Assembly: GCA_030272155.1 (NCBI GenBank)
Contig: CP126193.1
Coordinates: forward strand, 1,178,001-1,242,000
Source: Tetradesmus obliquus
Lineage: Eukaryota; Chlorophyta; Chlorophyceae; Sphaeropleales; Scenedesmaceae
Length of the DNA: 64,000 nucleotides
Reading direction: 5' to 3'
Positions within the stretch are counted from its first letter, which is position 1. Each line of letters opens with the position of its first letter. Under the pieces are notes generated by a model. That model was not told the origin of the DNA and ran no database searches. It saw only the letters and a list, made by a program, of their open reading frames with translations. Below, one piece after another: positions 23,701-32,263 of the stretch. Position numbers and translations under genes: made by a program.

Positions 23701-26700
23701 GAGAACATATCGCAGTACGAACATATCAACATGTAAAGCAGGTAGGAACAAGTATATGCTGTCATATGTAATGGCTGTCGAGCAGGGCAGTGCTCAGGTT
23801 GAGCACTGGTGGGGGTAACATGCTGTCAGCAAGAATACGGGCCAAGACAACACCTATTCACAACACATACAGTGGAGTGCCTTCAAAACACTGTAAACAT
23901 GAGCAGCTTCAACTGCATCCACATACTCCTGATTCCTTGCCTTGCCAGTTCCATGCTCATCTCCAATGCGAAATGCTCTTTAGATGTCATCTGCTGTGCT
24001 CAGTGCATGGCTCCATGGAGCAACCAGTTCAACAGAGCACAATAAACAACACACAATCCACGCACAAAACAACATCAACATATCATCACAAGCGTTTATA
24101 CAATAAAGATTCACAAACTGCACATGCCCCTCACCATAAACTTTGCGTTCTTCTTGCACTCCCCAGATTTGGCCCACTCCTCGCAGCGCTTGTCATAATC
24201 CTTGCACAGTCCTGGGTCAATGACCTCGTACGGCTCAGTGTTGCCGTATGTCTCGGCTGCAGCAGCAGCAGCAGCGGCAGCAGCAGCAGCAGTGTGACTG
24301 GAGTTCAGCACGATGCGGGCAGCAGGGCAGTAGATGCAAGGAGTGCCGCACGAGTAGCCCACCCATAAAACTGATGTTGCTAAGAACGTGGCTGGTACAG
24401 CGTTGCCAGCGTAGTGAGCATGTGCTGCTTACGTCTGAAGGGCCGACCGTGGATCCACTTGGTTGCTGTCCACTTGACCCCCTTGAGCACCGGGCAGCCG
24501 GTGTGCATTGAGTAGGAGTCCTGCCGGGTGCCGTCTGGGTGCACAGACCAGAACATAAACGCATCACCCTGCAACAGCAGCAGCAGCAGCAGTGGTGGCG
24601 GCAGCGGCGCATACAGTAGTGACATAGGCTGGCACGGCCGCTTGGTGCAGGGAAGAAAGCTCAGCTGCTGATTCTATCCGTGCTGCGGATCGTCAGACTT
24701 GCAGCAGCACAAATTTCCCACCCACATTTCTTGGCTTGAAGACCACAGATGGGCTGCCACCACCGCCCACAACAAGCCGATCAATGCATCAGAAAAAAAA
24801 ACTTAGGTGTGTACCTTGGCAAATAGCTGCTGCCCGCTCACCCTTCTAGGTTTGAAAGCCACTGAGCCCCGTGCGCAGGGTGAGAAGGGCCCCAGCTTCT
24901 GATTGAACCCGGGACTGCAGATTGTCACACTTGCAGCAGCGCAAACTTTCTAGGCCCACTCACCTTCCTGGGCTTGAAGGCCACTGAGCCGCGTGCGCAG
25001 GGTGAGAAGGGCCCCAGCTTGCCCGGCAGCGAGCTGTCCACCCAGTGGTTGCTGTCAGGGAAGGCCGTCTCGCCACCCTCGGGAACATCTGCGGCAGCGG
25101 CAGCAGCAGCAGCAGTGGTGGTGGTAGTGGCAGCAGCAGCGGCAGCAAAGGCAGGCATCAGCTGCTGCTGCTGCTCCTGACTGGGCAGGAGTTTAAGCAC
25201 GTAATTGAGTGACGTCAGCAGTACAATCATGCGGAGCTGGCTGACAACAAAACACACCAGCTGGCTGACATGGCTAGACACCAGCGTAACCGCGCACTGT
25301 CAACAGTGCAGCAGCACATAGTGCTGAGGTAAGCTTGCGCTGTGGCGTCTCCAGCCCGCCGCGGTGTTGTTGCAGTACAAATGCTGCAGTGTGGCTCACC
25401 GTTGAGGTACAGCAGTACAGTGCACAGGCGCGGCCCTGCCACATCATCACTCAGTGAGTCCATGTGAGGCTTGTACTGCTGCCCTTCTCCGTACCGCAGC
25501 ACCTGCACAGCAGTACAATCAGCAGCACATTCAGCTGTGCAAACACAAGAGTGGCTTGATCCTGGGCATGCGCTGCTGGCCCTTGAATTTCTGCAGACCC
25601 CTGCTTGACGATGCAAGTGGTGCAGCTGATCATTCTGCCACACCTAGCAGGCACAGTAGATGCTGCAGAGCCCACTCCAAGCATTGTGCTGCTGCTGCTG
25701 CTGCTACTGTCCTGTGTGGCAATACAAACCGCAGTTGGCACTCCCTTCAGCTAGCAGGCGGGCATGCAGGCGGGCAGACTCGCTGAGCACTGTCACTCCC
25801 CGTGCAGCAGCCCACCGGCAGGCAGACAGCCATGCAGGCCCACACAGCGCACTGCACCACAACTTTCGCCAGCGCATCGGCAGGCAGGCAGCTAATCAGT
25901 CAAGCAGGCAGGCAGGCAGGCCCACACACTGCAACACGCACCCCCCAGGCCCACTGCGCACTGCAACCACCCCTGCCCCTCAGCGCACCTGCAGGTCCTC
26001 TCCGTTGGTTGCAATACAAACAAGCACCCGTTGGCTCAATTCCCCCAGCAGGCAGGCAGGCTGGCAGGCAGGCTCACACACTCCACCACGCATCCCCTCA
26101 GCGCACCTGCAGGTCCTCCCCGTTGATGGGTGGGATCTGCGCCCACTGCGCCAGCCGCGCCTCAATGCCCTCCATCACCCCATCAGCCTTGCGCCTGGTG
26201 CATGGAAGGTGAAGAGAGAGAAGGGCATGTGCTGCATGCAGAGTGGCAGGTACAAAGCAGGGCCACTCTGCGCGTGTGACGGCTGGCAGCAGTGCAGCAA
26301 GCATGGCACAGCAGGCTGCAGGGATGGCACTGGGTGGCAGCGCAGGGCCGGGCAAGACAGGTGATGAGCAAACGGACAAGCCGTGCCGCAGCTGGGTGAT
26401 TGTTTGGCCTGCTGCTGCTGCTGCTGCTGCTGCTCCTGTTGCTGCTGCTGCTGCTGGCTGTCTCCTGTCCGAGTGCGCAGCCCCTCACTTTATGAATGTG
26501 CCATATGACGTGCGGTAGTCGTCATACACACTTTGGCCACCAGCGCCGACCACAGTGGAGCGCTTCAACTGCACACACAGCCGGCAGCAGCAGCAGCAGC
26601 AACAGCAACAGCAGCACACCAATCGGGTCAGCAGGATCATGCATGCTACATATGCGATTGCATACTGCCTCACCACCACAAATGGTTGAACATGCGCTTT

Positions 26701-28122
26701 GAAGCTCCACAAGGCGTGACGACTCAACCTCTCCCACAACCATCAAGGCAAGAACTTGCCCTCCCACTGCTCACAGGCTGCCTGCTGTTGCTGCTGATGT
26801 GCTTCTACTGCAGCTGTTGCTGCCAGAAATCCTGTGTCCCTGCTGCTGCTCCTGCGGCATAACCCAGCTGCAGTGCTTTGGGCACCCGGCAAGCACAGCA
26901 GACGCCGCTGGTCCTCCCCGCTGCCATGCTTTTTGTTTGCTTGTTCATGCGCTGCTGCCTGATGCTGTGTGTGAATGCGCTGCTGCCTGATGCTGTGTGT
27001 GAATGCGCTGCTGCCTGATGCTGTGTGTGAATGCGCTGATGCCTGATGCTGTGTGTGAATGCGCTGCTGCCTGATGCTGTGTGTGAATGCGCTGATGCCT
27101 GATGCTGTGTGTGAATGCGCTGCTGCCTGATGCTGTGTGCTCTGCTGCTGCTCACTGTTGGTGCTGCCAGCTTCTTGATGTGCTCTGCCTCTGCATCACT
27201 CAGGAAGTTGTGGTAGATGAATGCGCGCGGCTTCCATGACACTACCTCAATCCTGCGAGCAGCAGACATCAAGAAATTGAGCGGCAGGCAGCACAATGAG
27301 CAGCAGACAATATAATGACACTACCTGTATCCTGTAAGCTGCAGCAGACATCAAGGAGATGTGCACCAGACAACACAATGTGCGGCAAGAAAGTGGGGAG
27401 GTGCTGTTAGTCTTTGTTGCGTCTCAGGGGCAAGTGATGCTTGTTTGGCTTTGGCTGCTACATGAAAGACAGGCTGCTGTGCTGGTCCTGCAGCGTGCTG
27501 GAAGGTGGATGAACTGTGCCACTACTATTACTGTGCCCAGGGCAACATGTAGCGCTTCGGTGGATACACAGCTGTGCTGCTTCTGCTGCTGCTGATGTAT
27601 GTTCTAGAGGGTGTGCAGGAGTTCAGGTGAGCTCAGGAGCAACCAGCAGTGCTTTTCTTCGGTGATGAAAAGTTTCCACGTCAAGCACGATAAGCATACA
27701 GCGCAGCATGATGCCCTCAGCACGTCTGCTGAGCTTTTGATTCTCACCACTTCTTCTTTCCTGCATGCTGTCCCTGCAGGACACGACGCATTGATTAGTG
27801 TCACAAGTTGCAGAATGAGATCATAACAACTGCGGTGCATCTCAATTGGGCAGCTGAAAGCAGCTTTGAACAAGTGGCAAATGCATTCAGCTGCACATTG
27901 CTGCAGCAAGTTGCTGCGTATGCCTTTGCCTCTCACCTCCTCTTCGGATGCTGGCTTGTAACTTTCACCTTGCCAGCCTACGAACAATTCTTGCGACTGT
28001 GTGTTGAGCGCTCTAGCGCTGCTGTTTCCCCCGTTGAGTGCTGCTGCCAGCAGCAGCAGCAGCACCACTGTTTCGAGCAGGCTGCCTCGCCCGCCTGGAC
28101 GCAACACTCCACGCTTCAACAT
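17784..28122 (-). CDS. Prolyl 4-hydroxylase with C-terminal ShKT domain, interrupted by a retrotransposon in its last intron
   Basis: Fe(II)/2-oxoglutarate dioxygenase that hydroxylates proline in wall glycoproteins in the ER/Golgi. Exons (minus): 28122-27937, 27773-27748 (26-nt microexon), 27252-27156, 26568-26489, 26194-26107, 25502-25400, 25088-24964, 24568-24433, 24256-24135, 17957-17784; 378 residues, in frame throughout. N-terminal signal anchor (ETVVLLLLLAAAL), then WIEVVSWKPRAFIYHNFLS, iron ligands His172-x-Asp174 (YKPHMDSL) and His257 (SMHTGCP), and the 2-oxoglutarate Lys in GVKWTATKWIHG. The ShKT domain from Cys298 has all six cysteines but is split between exons 9 and 10. Intron 9 is 6.2 kb because a 5.85-kb copia element sits in it in the same orientation; without it the intron would be about 330 bp. 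The microexon is inferred from phase. Confidence 0.93.
18015..18019. repeat. Left target-site duplication CATAC
   Basis: The five bases CATAC directly precede the TGTTG end of the left LTR and are repeated after the right LTR at 23866-23870. A 5-bp duplication is typical of copia-type integrase. Confidence 0.95.
18020..18396 (-). repeat. 3' LTR of the copia element (377 bp)
   Basis: Direct repeat of 23489-23865. In element orientation it carries TATATAA at 18117-18111. The LTR should also hold the polyadenylation signal, which could cut P4H transcripts short. Confidence 0.95.
18628..22662 (-). CDS. Copia Gag-Pol polyprotein (1344 aa, intact)
   Basis: Single uninterrupted frame. Residues 1-250: Gag with a UBN2-like capsid (LIQTSLDSQTTALTM, AFINAEQQPGEKVE). 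Residues 253-266: zinc knuckle C-x2-C-x4-H-x4-C (CLYCHKPGHDIAAC). Protease near Asp331 reads DTACTWSATG, unlike the commoner DSGAS. Integrase: His467, His472, Cys504, Cys507 and the DDE residues Asp534, Asp597, Glu633 (QNGVAERIN). Reverse transcriptase about 840-1090 with YVDD at 1030-1033. RNase H with YTDSDFAGD and TTEAEYMGA. No stop or frameshift was found, so the protein may be functional. The Gag and Pol parts are fused in one frame, as in many copia elements. Confidence 0.97.
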   Translation of the reverse strand: MNELGLTKGLRVQFGKVHHSEWKRHVVSHADAMGWLTALTTADDPNSGKLLYLIQTSLDSQTTALTMSCRTAKDLYDKLNSLYQSSSIAQTQQLTKAFINAEQQPGEKVEGWAARLGLSQADLAAAGAPVTDAQVAKTFLTGLLPMFDIPKSHFINAAVLPSVIDMLPKLMEWQSLKERTVDEPPQAQAYFTSSSSGSYAAHGSSSPFSHSGRSSSPFRHTHGGSSSSFHQRSSSSSSSKPHSSSSGHAPRNCLYCHKPGHDIAACRTRIAAEQRKASSTRPKHVHFNKHAGNTGSRPSTPKGGSRKKPQEPVLWMAATQPVGSIDEWFVDTACTWSATGYESLIENPTPSSLEITLGDGSTVKAQCKGNVTLFDTPGHRKTVLSNVHYIPGFTANLLSFSAIAKAGAHIQSSPYSSQLHIFQGDDLIIMAEEHPATGIPYFRSHTAATKSISFAAAASKVSAETWHNRFGHLGYNNMARLVAENMVKGINLTPEDFAAADSACDACAIGKFTRGPFRTSANKTSSPLQLLHSDICGPIRIPSPGKARFFITLVDDYTSYSFVRPLQHKSEAARFIENHITLLENQTGLQVKAFRSDNGREYANSTLESYLASKGIIYQPSMAYTPEQNGVAERINRTLLSKAIPMLEASGLQPRYWAETLMASNYVRVRSPVAGKPLTPHEALLNVKPDVSHLATFGCQAYYSVPRILRNNKFSPPAARAIMVGYAAQGKGYRLLTDNGSILERSSVTFNEKHFPAKNGSSSSSYRNLLLPNLHAIFDAEPSSVPRTPVPAAAPAPEPAAAAAPEPSGPAYSTRARTNTALTATATALAPEPQNYKEATSRPDAPLWVDAMDTEIHGIRSNGTWVLGFPPPGTKVLDTKWTYKLKRNSDGSTERHKARVVAKGFQQQEGRDYFEIFAPVGKYTSMRALTAKAAAEDLIIHNIDFSSAFLNGTLEEELWIKQPEGYVEGEPGMACKLVKSLYGLKQAPRVWHLNLDEIIQEKGFKPSEADPCLYYYTGSEYHPETYLLVYVDDVAIYTKSQESADALISYFSSKYKLRDLGAAEQFLGISITRQPTGIKLAQERMIDDLVAKHGMENSNGRLLPMSPGTKLTKDEDREPLDTSKYPYATLVGALLYLANCTRPDIAYPVGVLARFMANPRMSHWQAAKGVLRYLAGTSTYGLNYSKAGSSSTLIGYTDSDFAGDADTRRSTAGFTFIKGNAAICWQSKRQPTVATSTTEAEYMGAATSVKEALWLGVLHRDIGYNITTVEIKADNQSALAILHNPVTSGRAKHIDVAYHFARERAQRGDVSFSYISTNEMTADIMTKALPAPKFEYCRRQMGVY
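22663..23488 (-). other. Copia leader region with short upstream frames
   Basis: This 826-bp leader between the 5' LTR and gag is long for the family. Two non-overlapping ATG-started frames lie ahead of gag: 23484-23278 (68 codons) and 23272-22955 (105 codons). The second has a repeating pattern, YQAAFAR / YRAAFDK / YIAAFEK. Neither matches a protein I know. Confidence 0.6.
23469..23488 (-). promoter_or_regulatory. Minus-strand primer binding site
   Basis: Directly after the 5' LTR the element reads GGTTATGAGCCCATCTCACG. Its complement contains GGGCTCATAACC, the anticodon arm (CAU anticodon) of a methionine tRNA, and not a tRNA 3' CCA end. Drosophila copia primes from the 5' half of initiator tRNA-Met cut in the anticodon loop, and the same is inferred here. 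Confidence 0.75.
23489..23865 (-). repeat. 5' LTR of the copia element (377 bp)
   Basis: Holds the element's promoter: TATATAA at 23586-23580 on the minus strand. Appears identical to 18020-18396. Confidence 0.95.
23866..23870. repeat. Right target-site duplication CATAC
   Basis: Repeats 18015-18019 exactly, directly after the CACAACA end of the right LTR. Confidence 0.95.
24685..24900 (-). repeat. Exon echoes: two decayed copies of the P4H exon 7 3' end in intron 7
   Basis: Copy A (24900-24838) reads KLGPFSPCARGSVAFKPRR followed by a usable-looking GTGAGC donor, against exon 7 KLGPFSPCARGSVAFKPRK. Copy B (24747-24685) keeps VVFKPRN plus the flanking intron sequence that also follows exon 7. 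The duplicated unit spans the exon-intron junction. Confidence 0.88.
25976..26010 (-). repeat. Exon echo: P4H exon 5 3' end copied in intron 5
   Basis: The sequence CAGCGCACCTGCAGGTCCTC plus CCGTTG repeats the end of exon 5 with its donor (real copy at 26096-26130). It is set in GCAGGCAGG-rich intron repeats. Confidence 0.8.
26413..26460. repeat. Triplet run in P4H intron 4
   Basis: CTG repeats on the plus strand, thus CAG on the gene strand, starting about 30 nt after the exon 4 donor. Confidence 0.8.
26947..27146. repeat. 28-bp minisatellite in P4H intron 3
   Basis: About seven copies of GAATGCGCTGCTGCCTGATG plus CTGTGTGT, nearly identical apart from a C/A variant in two copies. Direct tandem array without spacers. 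Confidence 0.92.
27313..27383 (-). repeat. Exon echo: P4H exon 3 5' end copied in intron 2
   Basis: Repeats 27236-27302 with about 75% identity, including the acceptor region. The coding part reads RIQVVS against IEVVSW in the real exon. Confidence 0.75.
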
Positions 28123-29178
28123 CACGTATGTCTCCGAGACAACATCAGCAATTCAACCACAAACGCCTACACAATCGACAGATCCAGGGGTACGACAAAC
28201 TACAGTGCGTGAGGAGAATAGTACCTACGTGAGGCGACGGCTATGCTTGTAAAATGCAGTCGAGCTTGTAATCAGGTGGTTCCCTGACGTGTCAGGAACA
28301 CGTGTGTTCTCGGCCCCAGTGTTTTACAGGCTGAGCCCAGCAGGTTTGATTGGGCATGCTGCAGTCAGCTGTGCCAGCATCTCCTCATACTCAGTTATCA
28401 AGATAAGTCAGCACAATTTGGTTGCTGCAACATGCTCTGTTGAGATGGTGCCACCTTCATAGATGTAGCCAGCCTGATGCTGATGCAGAACAGCAAACGC
28501 AATGTCCCTCAAACTCCTACTGCTGCTTGGATGTGCACAGAAGGACAATAATGTTGCACCAGACGCTTTGCTCACATGCAGTGAAGGGCTGCTCTTGCCT
28601 CTTGCCCCTTGCACACACACGTGCGCAGCTCAGGTCAAGCAGACCGGGCCGGTTCCAGGTACGGGGTGCTGCGTTCATAAACAGCGACCTTTACAATATT
28701 GATGTTAAATAAATTTTATCGTGGCCATTGTTGAGACCGGCCGCAACAGGCAAAGAGAGCGCTGGTCACTCCAGTTCCCAGCTGTTCCCTGGGCTGTCTG
28801 TCTCTGCCTTTGTTTCTTACTTGAAGAAGTTCAATTCACTTCTGCTCTGATATCTTCAAAGCACAGTCAAACGATGATACGCTGAAGCAATAGAACTGTA
28901 CCTAAAGCCTGCCTTTCTCTATCCCAGCGCCAGCTTCCCCACAGTCATGGATATTCAACAATTTGTTAAACAGTTTATATGGGTTGTTACGACTATGCAT
29001 TAAAGTTGGATGTTCTGTGCCAGTGATCTCGCACTTGCACCTGCTTCTGGGTGGTGACAGCCGTTCATTAATATTCTTTTTTAACCTATTACAACTCGCT
29101 GTACCCGACAGTCTGTTCGCCAACAGTCGCAACCAAACCAACGCACAGGTTCACATCGCATAGGACAATCAACACACC
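28123..29178. promoter_or_regulatory. Divergent upstream region of P4H and the LRR gene
   Basis: About 1.05 kb between two divergent starts. No gene recognised inside; the half nearest 29179 is AT-richer than the rest of the window. Confidence 0.4.
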
Positions 29179-31648
29179 ATGCTTCGTCCACGCGGGGGTC
29201 GCTGCATCGCAGCGATTATAGCAGTAGGAACTTTAGGGCTGATTCTGCAGGCGCAGGCGCAGGTTACGGTGCCACAAATCGACATCCTGGCGCAGAAAGG
29301 CTGCAGTGGTGGTGGCACCGCGCTGGTGCCCAACATGCAGGACTGCGTGGTTGATGAGGTCATGGGATCGAATGGAACCCTCTCATTTACGTTCAACGTT
29401 GGCCCGAAGGCCAAGCACTCGCTGCTGCTGACGTTGAGGAGTGTGGGAGGAGCTGCTGTCATGTAAGTGGTGGCAACTTCCATGGGCCTAGAAGACAGCC
29501 TTTGGATAGCTGCAGCAATATAGACCGCAACATGAGCAATTGTGATAAGTTTTGCTGATCATGCACTGGATCAAGGGGAAGTGCATGTGTTGTGTCACTA
29601 GCAGTAGTTACACTGCAGTAGCAGCAGCAGCAAACAATGAGGGTGTTACCACCAGGTAAGCCAGCATTTATGTCATGCACGAAATAAGAAGCAAGTTGGT
29701 TGTCCTGCAAAGTGACGCGTTGCAGAAGGTCTGGCCGACAGTCCCAGCACCTGAACAGGAAGGTAACAGCAGCTGCAGTGCATGCAACTCGCACGGTGCT
29801 CGCAACAGTCCATGCGACGCACGCTGCTGCATGATTTGCCATCCAAATCTTCTATCTGCCATTGCGGCTGCTGCTTCTGACGTTGTTGTCACTGCTGCAT
29901 GCTCCTCTGCTCTCATTGCTGGTCCGGCTGCTCACTCCCGCTGCCTATGCTGCATCCAACTCTGCGTGTGACACTGCTGTACAACACGAAGCACGGTGCC
30001 ATAATGCTGCTGCTCAGCATGCTCACTGCCTCTGCCTCACGCGACTGCGTCTCTAACACTTCCGCAGGCATGTGTACAACAAGAAGGACAGCGCGCACAC
30101 CAGCCACTTGTGCAAACACTGCTCTACCTGCTGCCCTCGCTGCTGACGTCACTGCCCCTGCCGCATGTAACACTGCCTGTCACACCGACGACACAACTGC
30201 AGGCGGCTGTACAACAAGAAGGACACTGCGCAGAACGGCCAGGTGGTGTACTACAATGATGCAGTCACCGAGTCCTTCCTGCGCGTGCCCGCCAGCGAGC
30301 TGGGCCCTGGGCAGTACACGCTGGTGGTGCAGGGCATGGGCGGAGCAACGCAGAAGATCCTGCTGTACCTGCGGGTAGGGTTTTAGTGCTTCTAGGGTAG
30401 GGTTTTAGTGTTTCTAGGGTAACGCTTTAGTGTTTCTAGGGCCTACGGGGCAGTAAACGCTGGTGTGTACAGGGCATGGGCGGCGCAACACAGAAGATCC
30501 TGATGTACCTGCGGGTAGGGTTTTAGTGATTCTAGGGTAAGGTTTTAGTGACTTTGGGGCCTGCAGGGCAGTACACGCTGGTGATGCAGGGCATGGGAGG
30601 AGGAGCAACGCAGAACATCTTGCTGTACCTGCGGGTAGGGTTTTTGGAGGCGGCAGTTCAGGATGCAGGGCATAGATTAGGTCTGGCACATGTGTCTAGC
30701 GCTTGTTGGGCAAGAGTACGAAGAGGCAACACAAATGATGCTTGTCAAATGGCATGAGAGATGATTGCTGAGGCAGTGCCATGTTGCTGATCATCAGCAC
30801 CTGCACCTGCTGGCTGCAACACACCTGCTGCTCGCCTGCAGGTCCAGACGCCTGCTGCTGCTTAACTAGTAGCAGCAGGCCGCGGCCCAGTTGCTGCATG
30901 GCTGAGTAGCGTGGTTGTGTTGGAGAGCAGTTGGTATGCGCCAGCAGCGATGCATCCTATCACTGCATCATCATGTGCATCTGCATCTGGCCTGATTTTG
31001 CTGCAACACACCTGCTGCTCGCCTGCAGGTCCAGACGCCTGCTGCTGGCGCCAGGCTGGCCCCTGCTGACAAGGCTGCCCTGGTGTCCATCATGCGCGAG
31101 TGCTGCCCCAAGCAGAAGGGGCCCATGTCCCCGGAGATCTGCACCACCTTGTGAGTGTTGATATTTACTATCCTCTCAGATATTATTATGTTCCTTATGT
31201 GATAAACTGGCTGCTTTGTTGCTCTGTTGCGGACATGAGACATAAGCAGTGTTCTGCTGTGGCCCCCAAGCAGAAGGGGCCCATGTCCCCGGAGATCTGC
31301 ACCACCTTGTAAGTGATGGATCTGATTATGTTCTTTTAAAGTATCTGTAGGATGTCCTGTGATGTTGTGGGCATAAGACAGATGCAATGTTCTGCTGATG
31401 ACCGTGTTGCTGTTTGTTGCCATTGCTGCGGTGTATATGTACCACAGTAGTTTGTGAGGCATACATATGGCGCAGCAGAGCAGTACTTGGTGCAGGGGGT
31501 CGCATGCATGGCCCGAGCTGCTGGTGTGCCAACTGTGCCACACGTCAACACAGATCTGCAGTGTTAGAGAAGCGGTAATGTGTGCATCACAATCAGCAGC
31601 TGTCACAGCCGGCTCTGAAGTTGGCATCGTTAGCTGACTGTAACGTTG

Positions 31649-31702
<54 letters not shown>

Positions 31703-32230
31703 TGCTGCGCTCCTGCGTGCAGCCTGCCTGCTGCGCTGAATGCCAAGCAGCCTGAGGACGACCTGTGCAACGTGGGCGACTTTGTGTGCGATGAGGACGG
31801 CCACCTGCAAAAGATTGACTTCAGCAACGCAGGTGTGCTGTGGCAGCAGCAGCAGTAGCAGTGCACGCATGCCGTGCGGCATCGAGGCAGCCGCGACTGC
31901 ATGGAGTTGGCACCTGCTTCCCTCAAAGCAATCACTGTACCCTGCCACAGCAGACCTCTTCCGGCGCATGTGCAGTGCTCGCCTCCATAGCAACTCTGGG
32001 TGTCCCTTACACCAGCATTCTGTAGCATCTGATCTGCACTTCTCATGCTATGTTGTTGTCCTTGGTTCTGTCTCTGCTGCTGCTGCTGTTGCTGTTGCTG
32101 CCATGCAGGCCTGGTGTGCCCCAAGGGCTTCCCTGCAGCCTTTGGCAGCTTCCCTGCCCTTGAGACGCTCATGCTGCGCTACAACGACTTCAGCGGGGAC
32201 ACCCTCACAAACGTGGCTGAGGTGCGCCCG

Positions 32231-32263
<33 letters not shown>

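Larger units (their letters stand above)
18020..23865 (-). mobile_element. Complete Ty1/copia LTR retrotransposon, 5846 bp, minus orientation
   Basis: Terminal repeats 18020-18396 and 23489-23865 (377 bp each) enclose one intact gag-pol frame (22662-18628). Read on the minus strand the element starts TGTTGTGAAT and ends CTTCAACA, and it is flanked by CATAC duplications. The domain order protease, integrase, reverse transcriptase, RNase H defines the copia superfamily. A primer site abuts the 5' LTR (23488-23469) and a short purine tract GAGGGAG (18403-18397) abuts the 3' LTR. By eye the two LTRs show no difference, which points to a very recent insertion. It lies in the last intron of P4H, in the same orientation as the gene. 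Confidence 0.97.

Noticed and set aside
26947..27146. Possible CRISPR-like array
   Set aside because: Units are adjacent without unique spacers; it is a minisatellite in a eukaryotic intron.
30559..30640. Third copy of LRR exon 2 end as a genuine alternative exon
   Set aside because: It has an acceptor-like and a donor site, but at 68 nt it would shift the frame, and the two real neighbours join in phase without it.
31630..32172. 180-codon minus-strand frame with a long Gln run
   Set aside because: It is the antisense of the CTG tract and exon 4 of the LRR gene.
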